In this document: positions 35,050 to 43,673 of the stretch, piece by piece | Layout of the letters: every line of letters starts with the position of its first letter | How positions within the stretch are numbered: the stretch's first letter is position 1 | NCBI RefSeq assembly: GCF_000227135.1 | Contig: NC_018253.1 | Span: 642,762 to 706,761 of the forward strand | DNA from: Leishmania donovani | Taxonomy: Eukaryota; Euglenozoa; Kinetoplastea; Trypanosomatida; Trypanosomatidae | Length of the DNA stretch: 64,000 bases | Reading direction: 5' to 3' | Made by a program: the position numbers and the translations under genes | Notes under the pieces: generated by a model | Databases searched by the model: none | Told to the model about the DNA's origin: nothing | What the model saw: only the letters and a program-made list of their open reading frames with translations

Positions 35050-38013
35050 ATGGATGCGTGGTTTGAGTATGCGCTCGGCGTTGGCGAGGTTATCTACAAC
35101 ATGAAGCTGCACGAGTACGAGGATGCGTGCGCGTCGCTGCTACTGACGGCGGCCGAGGTCGCAGTCTCGGCTGTAGCCGCCCCAGACAATGAGGCCAACA
35201 AGGCGAGGCGATCCGGTAAAGAATTTCATCATGAGCATGGTGGCCTTGATACCACCGTCGTCCCTGTCACCGGATGGGCTGCGCATCTGCAGCCACCAGC
35301 CTTGATGAGCTCATCTGCTGGTAGTCCTCGTATTTCCATGGGTGCCACTTTTTTCAATGTGTCCACGACTTCATCAGCGATCGCCGATTCAGTTCATTCC
35401 CGTGGCGCCGCTGCAACTCCTGGCAGCAGACCAGTGGTCGATCCGTGCACATTATCGAGCGCGACGACTGCGCTGAACGAATCGTGCCGCACCCGCAACG
35501 GCAGTATTGATCAAAGTAAAGCGCCAACGTTGTCCTCGTCGGCGACGTACCTGCCCGCTAACCCCGGCGACTGTAACTGCCGCGCTCTTACCCTTGCTGC
35601 TGGCGCTGCTGCATCACCTGCGGAGGCCTTTGGAGCGTTGGTGGACGCGATGCAGCTGCGGAAGCCCATGCGCGCGGCGACATCGAGCAGTCAGCATATC
35701 GACGACATCCAGGCAGAGGCGGACTTTGTCTTTCAGGAGTTGGAGGATGTCTTTACTCTACAGCCAGGGGATGCCGCTGCCGCCGCCGCAGCTGCCTCAA
35801 CCGCTGGTGTCGCGCCGCGACCCTCCCCGACGCTGCCGAGCTCCATGGAGACCCGCTGTCAGCTTAATGAAAATGAGGAGGAGCGCGAAGTTGCAGCAGC
35901 GCAATCCAGGCCTCTTCCAGCGCCACCACCCGCTTCCATCGCCGATAGCAGCGAGCGCCACCTCCTCTACGGCGAGCTGACCTCCGTCGGAGTACGGCAG
36001 CTGCAGGCGATCAGCATGGCGTCCAGCTGCGTGGTGTGCGAGGAGCACGGGCGCTCGAGCTCGCGCGATCACGGGATCGGCGGAGCCGGCCTCCGCGCCA
36101 ACCCCACGACAAAGGTGGCCTGCTCGCGTGACAGCTCCTCAGCGCCGGCGCTCGGCTCCACGCCGCCGGCGAACCACAATGTGAGCGCTCCATTATCTTG
36201 CACTGGGGACCATTCCCATGGTCACAGGCACGCCTCTCGAGGCGCCGTCATTGTCGCGGTGGATGTGGGCAGCGGTAACGGACGCCTGCTCTTCGAGTGG
36301 GGCCGACTAGCGGCAGCGGCGTGCCGTCGCCCGCATACTTCGTCACCGCTGCGATACTCGGACGAAGGCTGCACGCTCGTCGGCGCAGCACCGACGTCCG
36401 TTACGCTGCACTCTACCACGAGCGCTGCGGGGAGCACCACGGCGGCGACGACGCAAGCAGCATCTATGCGCTGCGGCAAGCTGCTCGCAGCGGCCTACGC
36501 ACCGCTAGGAATCTCGAGCCCCACGACGGTGTGGCGTGGGTGGCTTGGCGTCGGCATTGAGCTGGTACCGTCTCGCATGCGCATCGCCCGAAAGGCGCTG
36601 GCGCCGCACTACCTGAACCTAAGGCAACCCTTGGTGGTCCCTTCGGCCGGTGGCGGCGTGCCAGCCCCCGTCACCCATCTGGACCCGTGCCCTCTCGAGG
36701 CCACCGTGGTCACCGACACTTCTGCGTCGTGCAGCCCCTCCGCCTCGCTGCAGTCGGGCGTTGCCACTCATACCACCGCCGCCAGATCGGTGGTAGGGTC
36801 GCCAGCGTCGACGGGCACTTCTGTCGCCATGGCACCGGGGTGCCGGGTGCCGCAGCCGTCTGCGCGCGTGCTGCTCTACGAAGGTGATGCCTTGGCTCCT
36901 GGCGTGCTGTCGAACGCGACGCTGTGCCGGTTTCCAAGCCCCAACCACCACATTGCGCATCTGCCGCTGCGCGAGTCCTGCGCCGTGCGCAACGACGGCG
37001 GCGTGCAGGGCTGGGGCGCAGATAGCGGCAGTTTCCGGTGCACAGCAACATCGGCCGCCAGCGTGTCGGCCACGGCGGCAGCGATGAACGAGACCGGCCC
37101 TCTCAACAGCATTTGCAGTGACGAGCACGGACCGGGGGGCGCCCGGCCGCCGGCGAGCATGAGTTTGGCCTCCATCACGACTGCCGGTAGTGGCTGCTCC
37201 GTTCGTCCCCGACCAGTGGAGCAAAACTACTACCCCCTGTGCAGCGTGGAGGGTGGCCCGTTGCTCACCGGGAGGGAGGAGCCCCACTTGGTGGTCTTCT
37301 GCTGCGGGCTCGGCTTTGATGAGGCGCAGGTGCGACGGCTGTGTCAGAGACTAGAGGACATGCTGTTGCGCCGCTCTGCCACCGCAGCGGAGACGACACC
37401 GTCCTCCGTCGGAGGCGGCCCGATGACGTACCAACAGCTCAGCAAAGATGCAAACAGTTTTCCATCGCACCACACTCGCCACCACCACAGCCCCATGCCC
37501 CAGGGCGAGGACGGAGAGGCCGCGGCGTCGCCAGCCGAGTGCGCCTCGCCATCTCTGACATCCCCCGAGAAGAGCAAGGAGGAGGAGGGCAACGAGACCC
37601 GAGTTGGGATTCAACCGATGACATCGACTGCGGCAGACCCCGTCATCGGCGTCGCGACGGGCGTCGGCGCCGGCTTCGTCCCCCATCGGCACTGGGAGAG
37701 CGTTACCTGTGTGCTGCTGCTGCGCCCGATGGACGTTCTTCTGCCGACCTTCCCGCTTTTCCGCTACGCCCGCCGCGTGTACGACACCGTCTGCCAGCCC
37801 ATCTCGGCGGAAGACACAGGACTGCTGCTCTCCACTGGACATCGCTCTGACGGCAGCTCAGTGCCGTTCAGCGTGCGTGCCACTCCGGCGTTGGAGCGCC
37901 TTCCTGAGTTGTCCGTCGCGGGCGACATTGTGGACAGCGACTTGTGGAGGACTACGCTGGAGACGACCTGGATGAACGCCGCGCCGGCATGGGTGATACG
38001 CTTCCACTTCTAA
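35050..38013 (+). CDS. DOT1-like SAM-dependent methyltransferase-fold protein with large insertions
   Basis: 987 residues from ATG 35050, which sits in GCCGCCACCATGG. Segments resembling the DOT1 histone H3 methyltransferase core occur in the right order: LLYGELTSVGVRQL (near 305; family 'YGE'), IVAVDVGSGNGRLLFEWG (near 402; SAM-binding motif I, 'DLGSGVG'), GVGIELVPSRMRIARKAL (near 500; 'GVEi'), LLYEGDAL (near 607), and LVVFCCGLGFDEAQVRRLCQ (near 747), which parallels the human 'VNNFAFGPEVDHQLKERF' block. A final VTCVLLLRPMD strand lies near 885. Ser/Ala/Thr/Gly-rich insertions separate the blocks. The Asn-Asn pair of DOT1 enzymes is replaced by Cys-Cys, so substrate or activity may differ. 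Known trypanosomatid DOT1A and DOT1B are about 300 residues; this is a much larger relative or another class I methyltransferase. Activity is not demonstrable from sequence. Confidence 0.55.
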   Translation: MDAWFEYALGVGEVIYNMKLHEYEDACASLLLTAAEVAVSAVAAPDNEANKARRSGKEFHHEHGGLDTTVVPVTGWAAHLQPPALMSSSAGSPRISMGATFFNVSTTSSAIADSVHSRGAAATPGSRPVVDPCTLSSATTALNESCRTRNGSIDQSKAPTLSSSATYLPANPGDCNCRALTLAAGAAASPAEAFGALVDAMQLRKPMRAATSSSQHIDDIQAEADFVFQELEDVFTLQPGDAAAAAAAASTAGVAPRPSPTLPSSMETRCQLNENEEEREVAAAQSRPLPAPPPASIADSSERHLLYGELTSVGVRQLQAISMASSCVVCEEHGRSSSRDHGIGGAGLRANPTTKVACSRDSSSAPALGSTPPANHNVSAPLSCTGDHSHGHRHASRGAVIVAVDVGSGNGRLLFEWGRLAAAACRRPHTSSPLRYSDEGCTLVGAAPTSVTLHSTTSAAGSTTAATTQAASMRCGKLLAAAYAPLGISSPTTVWRGWLGVGIELVPSRMRIARKALAPHYLNLRQPLVVPSAGGGVPAPVTHLDPCPLEATVVTDTSASCSPSASLQSGVATHTTAARSVVGSPASTGTSVAMAPGCRVPQPSARVLLYEGDALAPGVLSNATLCRFPSPNHHIAHLPLRESCAVRNDGGVQGWGADSGSFRCTATSAASVSATAAAMNETGPLNSICSDEHGPGGARPPASMSLASITTAGSGCSVRPRPVEQNYYPLCSVEGGPLLTGREEPHLVVFCCGLGFDEAQVRRLCQRLEDMLLRRSATAAETTPSSVGGGPMTYQQLSKDANSFPSHHTRHHHSPMPQGEDGEAAASPAECASPSLTSPEKSKEEEGNETRVGIQPMTSTAADPVIGVATGVGAGFVPHRHWESVTCVLLLRPMDVLLPTFPLFRYARRVYDTVCQPISAEDTGLLLSTGHRSDGSSVPFSVRATPALERLPELSVAGDIVDSDLWRTTLETTWMNAAPAWVIRFHF

Positions 38014-38162
38014 CACACCTGCGTATGCGTGCATGGGCGCGTACTCTTCCTCTGCGTTGTGGTGTAGCTACCGCGCACTTGGCATGCCTCCTTCCATCGC
38101 TTGGCGCCAGCCGGCTCTTCCTTTGTTCCTTAGGATTTCTTCTCGAACCTCGTGGGAGGGAG

Positions 38163-38707
38163 GGGCAGCCACGCATCTCGCAGTGCGTGGCATCACAGGG
38201 TCCAAGTGCCCCCACACTCTGCGTCGGGGGAGGCCAGGTAGCTCCCCCTCCCCCGTCACCCCTCCCTCCATCCCTGCCCATGCCGAACCACTTCTGGTGG
38301 TGGCAGGGCCAGGTGGCTACGACGTTGGGGTGGGGAAGACAGAGCGATGCACCGCCACTGATGTCGGCGGTGAGGCCGTGGATGGCACCGCGTTGGAGCC
38401 ACCTGCGAAGCGAATGGCGTGCGTGTGGTGTCTGGGTGAGAGGCCGTGCTCTCAGATGGCTGGGCCGGCGCATGGCTGCAGCGCGTGCGTCTACGGCTGG
38501 GGGGCGCNNNNNNNNNNNNNNNNNNNNNNNNNNNNNNNNNNNNNNNNNNNNNNNNNNNNNNNNNNNNNNNNNNNNNNNNNNNNNNNNNNNNNNNNNNNNN
38601 NNNNNNCTGCTCGGCACCGTGCGATGGGTGCCGGTGGGGCAGGTCTGCAGGGGGTAGAGCGCCGTTTGGGTTCATGCTGTATGACAGAGAGCGAATACGT
38701 GGCAGAA
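38163..38707 (+). repeat. Dispersed repeat copy 2 (SIDER-like), interrupted by a gap
   Basis: Core 38175-38707, otherwise near-identical to copy 1 (G instead of A in GTGGCATC; GGGGAAGACAG instead of GGGGGAGACAG). After CTACGGCT the sequence departs into GGGGGGCGC and then 99 Ns, before resuming CTGCTCGGC. The right end is TACGTGGCAGA and lacks the 57-bp tail found in copies 1 and 3. Confidence 0.8.
38508..38606. other. Assembly gap (99 N) inside repeat copy 2
   Basis: Run of 99 undetermined bases, the same length as three other gaps, so a placeholder and not a measured size. Nothing in the uninterrupted copies requires missing bases here. Confidence 0.99.
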
Positions 38708-39491
38708 GACCTCGCGGGCTTGTCTTTCCGATTTTCTCCGTTTTGACTTCACCGTTCCCGATGTCGGCCCGAAAGGGGTGGGGTTGGGTGGGGACGTTGG
38801 TCAGGCGTGGATGCTCTGCCTGCTTCGCGTTTCGCTTTCTGTGTTGTATGCTTTCTGCCGTTGTGCTTGTGTGCCGCTGGGTCATGGCGATGTCGTGGTG
38901 ACGGGACGCATCCAAGCAGATTGTGCGCGTGTGGGTGTGTTGCATCTCTTCTCCCCTCCGCCTCAGGTGATTGCTTTTCTGCCCGCTTCGACTGTGGTCT
39001 CCTCCCCCTCCGTCTACGTGCGCATGCGCAGAAAACAACCCCAAGGGTTGGGGTTTGCTTATATCGTTGCTTTTTGCGTGCGGACAGGGGTGGTGGTGAT
39101 GCAGGGCCGACACGGTGTTCTTCGGAGGCCGCAACACACTCACGTATGGCATGCTCAGACCTCCGGGCTGCGTGCGCTGAGCGACGAGAACAAGAGTAGC
39201 ACGGGGCAGCCCCGCTGCACGCCACGTGGTCCGCGCTGAGTTTTGTGCCTTCAGATCTATCTGGGCATCTTTTTGCCCTCCCGCACGGGCGGCACCGCAT
39301 GTGTTCTCGAGTCTGCGTAAGCACGCGTGCGTGCCAACCGAAGTGTCTCGCTCGCCTGTCTTTCTCTCCCCGTTGCTGCTTTTGCTCCCCAAGGCTGCAC
39401 ACCTCCGTCTCTGTTCAGGCACGCCCGCACCCTCTCGCCGCCCACCGGCTCAGAAGCGAAGGGCCCAGAGAAACAGGAGGACGTGCACAAA

Positions 39492-39523
39492 TCTTTTTCT
39501 TTTTGTTCCCCTTTGCCGAAAAG
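39492..39523 (+). promoter_or_regulatory. Candidate spliced-leader acceptor for the ELMO-domain gene
   Basis: A T-rich pyrimidine tract (39492-39514) is followed by the first AG at 39522-39523, 50 bases before the ATG. Confidence 0.5.
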
Positions 39524-39572
39524 ACATTGTTCGCCGTTGCAGAGTATCGCCCCCCTCCCCCTTCCTGCGAGA

Positions 39573-40829
39573 ATGGCTGAACGAACGTCGTCGTCCACCC
39601 TCCCTTCTACCCCCTTGCCGACTTCTTCGTCTCGCACGCCACACATCATTGCCGCTGCGGTGACAGCGGCTGCGGCACTCGGCGCTGGCATACTTTTTGC
39701 GGTGGTGTCAAGCGGCAGTGCGGGTGATGGAGGAGGCAGCCGACGTGCCTTCCGGTCTGAGGGCGCCATCCAGGAGCCGCGACAGGCTGTCGTCGAGGCG
39801 CTGGAGGCAATACGTGGTGGGCGGTGCAAGACTTGCGGCGAGCTCGTGTTCTTCCTGCGTGGCCCTCCCCAATCTCCGGTGTCGCCAGCCGCTTTTCGTG
39901 GCGTTCTCGGGGCCGCGTCAGCCACCGCCAGTGAAAAGCTACCTCCGTCGAATGCGCACTGCCTGCGAGTCCCAGCCTCCGTGCTACACTACATCCAGGA
40001 GAGCTACTTGCCCGCGACGCGGCGTCAGCTGGTTGAGGCGCAGCAGAAACAGCAGCCCTCCCCCGCCACGCCTGCTCTGCAAGTAGAATACAACCTCTTC
40101 GCGCAGATGGTCGCTGCGGACGTGACACTGCGTGCGCTGAGCGTGGAGCGGGCGACTCCATTCGACAAGGACAATCGCAGCCACATGAACCTTCTCCAGC
40201 AGCTGTGGATGGCGGCAGGGAAGCCGGCGACGACGTACAGCCCTCTCGGGCAGCACTGGGCCAGCATCGGCTTTCAGGGCGTAGACCCCGTGACAGACCT
40301 CCGCGGCGGCGGCGTACTGGCGCTCCGCCAGCTCGTGCACTTTGCGCAGGCGCACAACACCGCTTTTCGCGAGATGCTCGCTTACAACGAGCGTGTGCAG
40401 CGGGAGGGCAAGCACAGCTGGTACCTGCTTGCCGTCGTCAGCATCCAGCTCACCACCCAACTCATGCTCGAGCAGGATCACCCACTGCATGTGGCGCATC
40501 TGGAGATGATATACGACACGCTGTGCCTCGGAGCTGCCGGCGATGCGACGGCCAAGACTGCTGGCCGTCGTGCTGTGGCGGGGCAGAAGGGCGTGAGGCT
40601 CGGCAGCACACGCGCCGCGGATACGGCGGCGTTTTGGGAGTTTTGCAAGAGCGCGCGCAGTGCCGAGGCGGGCATGTTCGCGCTGCACCATGCGCTGCTG
40701 CTTCACTTCAAGGAGTGCTGGACCCGGGACGAGCCGCACGTGATGGAGTACAACACGTACATGTCTGCCAAGGTGTTCAGCACCTTCTTCACCACGAAAT
40801 GGGCAGACAAAACGCTCACAGCGCCGTAG
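39573..40829 (+). CDS. ELMO/CED-12-domain protein with an N-terminal membrane segment
   Basis: 418 residues from ATG 39573; the upstream in-frame extension lacks ATG and overlaps the predicted splice acceptor. Residues about 24-47 are a hydrophobic Ala/Leu/Val-rich segment (HIIAAAVTAAAALGAGILF), a likely signal anchor. A CKTC pair lies near residue 84. The ELMO domain begins near 207, with the signature HWASIGFQGVDPVTDLRGGG followed by VLALRQLVHF, matching W..lGFQg.dP.tDfRg.G.LgL..L. The arginine of the DLRG motif, essential for GAP activity of mammalian ELMOD proteins towards Arl2-type GTPases, is present. By family it is probably a GTPase-activating protein or Rac-regulator relative acting at a membrane. 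The N-terminal anchor is unusual for ELMOD proteins. Which GTPase it acts on cannot be read from the sequence. Confidence 0.88.
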   Translation: MAERTSSSTLPSTPLPTSSSRTPHIIAAAVTAAAALGAGILFAVVSSGSAGDGGGSRRAFRSEGAIQEPRQAVVEALEAIRGGRCKTCGELVFFLRGPPQSPVSPAAFRGVLGAASATASEKLPPSNAHCLRVPASVLHYIQESYLPATRRQLVEAQQKQQPSPATPALQVEYNLFAQMVAADVTLRALSVERATPFDKDNRSHMNLLQQLWMAAGKPATTYSPLGQHWASIGFQGVDPVTDLRGGGVLALRQLVHFAQAHNTAFREMLAYNERVQREGKHSWYLLAVVSIQLTTQLMLEQDHPLHVAHLEMIYDTLCLGAAGDATAKTAGRRAVAGQKGVRLGSTRAADTAAFWEFCKSARSAEAGMFALHHALLLHFKECWTRDEPHVMEYNTYMSAKVFSTFFTTKWADKTLTAP

Positions 40830-41966
40830 ACGGAAGGGAAAGACGAGGGACGCGGAGGGGGGGGCGTCTGCTCTTCATCTCACAAGGAGGCTTTGAAGAG
40901 CACGAGGACAGCGCATGCCCCTATGTGTGCGGTGTGTCCGCTGTTACTGCTGTGATAGTGCATGTCTACGTATCTGTTTCTCGGGAGATGTGCATGCTTA
41001 CTTGGCGTACTTGTGCTGCAGCATGATCAGACTGTCTTCCTCTCTTACTCTGGTGAAGGGGAACCGCTACAACCGAACAAGAGAACACCGGCACATCCTT
41101 CTACTCTGCGAACAGAGGAGTGAGCTCAGAGAGAGGAGCCTCACGCGCTGCGGATACAAGATGCCCACAGGCGGTACGCGGGATGTGGCGTAGATGTGGT
41201 CGGTACGTGAACGTGCGTGCCATCAGAATTGCGCTAAGTTGCACTTACCCCAACACCCGCAAACATATCCGCGGACATCACGCGATTCTCTCTCCCGCGC
41301 ATCGCCTTTCTTGCCTCGCCCCAGAAACGGACCAGCTGTTGTTGTGCGATGAGCGGGTAGGCGGAGGGAGGGGGGAGTGCAGCAGAGGCACTTTTGCAGT
41401 GACTCTTCTCCCTTCTCTCTATCGTTTTGCATTCTTATTTGCGTATCGGTGCGCACGTGGATGTCCATTTCTTCTGACTCTCTATCCCCGCCTCTTTCCG
41501 TGCTCTCCCCGGTCTGCCGCACCGCCGTCACTCCCCCCATTCTTCTTTTTCTCTCCCCCTCTCCATCGCACACGCACACATCCATGCGGGATGCGCCATC
41601 GCATGTCAGGTACTTTTATCCGGTGTATCTCGTGTTTGCGTGCCTGCGCGTGTGTACACTGTTTGTCTTTTTTACGTTGGCTTTATATATCTATCTATAT
41701 ATCTTTGTGGCTGTGTTCCTCCTCGCTTGTTATCCTCCCTCCCTTCTCTCTTGCTCCGTTCATCTTTCCACACGCACGTCCACATAACCACATACTCCGT
41801 CTGCCCAACAACCCGTTCACCTCGCAGCCCCGTCTTCACTGCGTGGTCGAGACCAGCCGTGCTCGTTTATGTGCGTGTACGTGTATTGTTGCGCTCCTTC
41901 GACACCCCCTCTTCCTCTGCAGCGCTCCCTCTTTCGAACACTTCACTGTTCACTTCGCCTGCCGCC
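40830..41966. other. 1.1-kb spacer
   Basis: No supported gene. C/T-rich from about 41400, with a short TA-rich stretch near 41683-41705. The acceptor for the next gene is a well-defined tract and AG near 41730-41827. Confidence 0.6.
41730..41827 (+). promoter_or_regulatory. Candidate spliced-leader acceptor for the tail-anchored PAM2 gene
   Basis: A C/T tract (about 41730-41769) is followed by 56 bases with no AG until AG at 41826-41827, an unambiguous tract-to-AG pair, about 140 bases before the ATG. Confidence 0.5.
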
Positions 41967-43673
41967 ATGTCGCACCTCAACCCTAACGCGACGGAGTGGA
42001 AACCAACGGGCAACAATGCGCATGGAATGACAGATCTGGCCCTGCCACCCACCACGGCGCAGCCCGAGGACCCTGCCGCAGCCTCCGCACCAGCGGGGAG
42101 TGCGGGAGAGCTGTCTCCCATGGCAACACCGCCGGCCGCGTCGGCTGCTACAGCCGGTGCCATTGCGAACACGCTGCCATCTTACATCCCCAGCTACATG
42201 ACCGGCGGCGACCCCGCCATTGCGGAGCAGCTCGCGAACATTGATTGGGATGCCGAGTTTAAGAAGCTGATGGAGCTGACTGGGCAGATGATTGATCGGC
42301 AGCTGAATGGACAGAATGGCGACGAGCGGCCAGCAGCCAGCAGTGGTGGCGCGAGTGCTGGCCATGGCAGTGACGCCGCGAGGGCCCTCGGCGATGCTAG
42401 GCTGTGCGGATCGAACTCTGTAGGCGCCTCGCCTGCTGTCGCCGCCTCACCGATTCCTCTGACATATGCTAACGCGGTGAAGAGCGCGACAGCGGCCGCG
42501 AGGAAGCCGACGACACTCGGGGTTGCGAGCACGGGCACCGCTGCCGCTGCCGCTGCCGCTGCTGCTACTGCTGCTAACATGGCTGACATGGACGACGACA
42601 GCGTCAGTATGACGGCAACGTCCAAGGCGGGCACCGGCAAGCACCACTGGAAGAAGCTAACAAAGGCACAGCAGCGCCATGAGCAGTCACAGCGCAACGC
42701 CTTTGAGGCCTTCGCGAACGCCCTGCTGCACAGCGTGTCCCCGTTCATGGCGCCACTGCGAGCCAAGTGCAAGACATCGCTGCCGCATATCAAAGTGGAT
42801 CAGCGCTTCGGCAAGAGCGGTCATCCCGAGACGGCCATCGCGCAGTTCCTCGTCGCCCCGCTGGTGACGAACTACCGCCCGCGTCACTTCCACGACGTCG
42901 CACCAGGTGAGCTCATGGAGTTCCACTATGACTTTGCGCTGGTGCTGCAGGCGATCCCGTCTGCGCACGCGATTCACATTGGCTATGGCCCCACCTGGAA
43001 GCGCTACGCCGTGCCTTACTGCTACCTGGCCTGTCGCGAGTATCGAAAGGAGGTGCTCTCGCTGTGTCCAGAGGAGATACCGAACTCACGCTCGGAAGCC
43101 ATCTACGAGGACGATGTGGTGAAGGACATCACGGAGCTGCTGCTGAAGCGTGGCGAGGGATTGGAGATGCTGGAGACGATGTCGATTGTGGAGGCGATGC
43201 GGAAGCGAGTGGATCTCTACCCACTCTACGACGCTTTCGCAACCGTCTTTCAAAGCTTGGAAAACTACCAAGTCGAAATCACCGACATACGATCGGCGCC
43301 ATCACGCTTCCTCGTGAAGGCGTCGCGGCTGGCGGTGGAGGCGATGCCGCAGCCAATTGTGCTGGACGACGAGGTGCTGTGGGATGAGCTGCCGGAGGTA
43401 TCGCGTGTGATCGTGCAGGGCGGCGTGGCGGCAAGTGGTGGTGCCGGCAGCGAAGCAGATGGCGGCGCAGCTCGGTTGGCATCGCAGCAGAAAGCACTCA
43501 GCACACCTGCACCTGCGACTGGAGCTGCCTTTGTTAAGAGAGGCACCAGCTTGGCAGGCGCGCCGGCAGCCAGCGGCTCTGCCTCTTTGTGGCAGACGCT
43601 GACGCCGATGATAGTGTGCGTGGCGTGCGTGTCGGCGACACTAGCGGTGGTCCTGATGAAAAAGCAGCCGTGA
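41967..43673 (+). CDS. Tail-anchored protein with an N-terminal PAM2-like (PABP-binding) motif
   Basis: 568 residues from ATG 41967. The extreme N-terminus reads MSHLNPNATEWKPTG. It fits the PAM2 consensus LNpnAxxFxP except for Trp in place of Phe, as in the 'PAM2w' variant of human LARP4. PAM2 peptides bind the MLLE domain of poly(A)-binding protein. Residues about 20-220 are Ala/Ser/Pro-rich. About 230-470 is an ordered, mostly helical region I do not recognise (KKLTKAQQRHEQSQRNAF, HIGYGPTWKRYAVPYCYLAC). The last 25 residues are TLTPMIVCVACVSATLAVVL followed by MKKQP: a single C-terminal hydrophobic helix with a short basic tail and no signal peptide, a tail anchor. Together they suggest a protein on the ER or outer mitochondrial surface that can recruit PABP-bound mRNA (inference). 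Confidence 0.8.
   Translation: MSHLNPNATEWKPTGNNAHGMTDLALPPTTAQPEDPAAASAPAGSAGELSPMATPPAASAATAGAIANTLPSYIPSYMTGGDPAIAEQLANIDWDAEFKKLMELTGQMIDRQLNGQNGDERPAASSGGASAGHGSDAARALGDARLCGSNSVGASPAVAASPIPLTYANAVKSATAAARKPTTLGVASTGTAAAAAAAAATAANMADMDDDSVSMTATSKAGTGKHHWKKLTKAQQRHEQSQRNAFEAFANALLHSVSPFMAPLRAKCKTSLPHIKVDQRFGKSGHPETAIAQFLVAPLVTNYRPRHFHDVAPGELMEFHYDFALVLQAIPSAHAIHIGYGPTWKRYAVPYCYLACREYRKEVLSLCPEEIPNSRSEAIYEDDVVKDITELLLKRGEGLEMLETMSIVEAMRKRVDLYPLYDAFATVFQSLENYQVEITDIRSAPSRFLVKASRLAVEAMPQPIVLDDEVLWDELPEVSRVIVQGGVAASGGAGSEADGGAARLASQQKALSTPAPATGAAFVKRGTSLAGAPAASGSASLWQTLTPMIVCVACVSATLAVVLMKKQP

Larger units (their letters stand above)
38014..39572. other. 1.6-kb spacer with repeat copy 2 and a sequence gap
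   Basis: Holds the second high-identity dispersed repeat, interrupted by 99 Ns. The rest has no supported gene. It ends in a T-rich acceptor region for the ELMO gene. Confidence 0.6.

Noticed and set aside
38150..38715. Imperfect direct repeat CCTCGTGGG / CCTCGCGGG flanking repeat copy 2 as a target-site duplication
   Set aside because: Only 8 of 9 bases match, distances to the ends differ, and no similar pair flanks the other copies.
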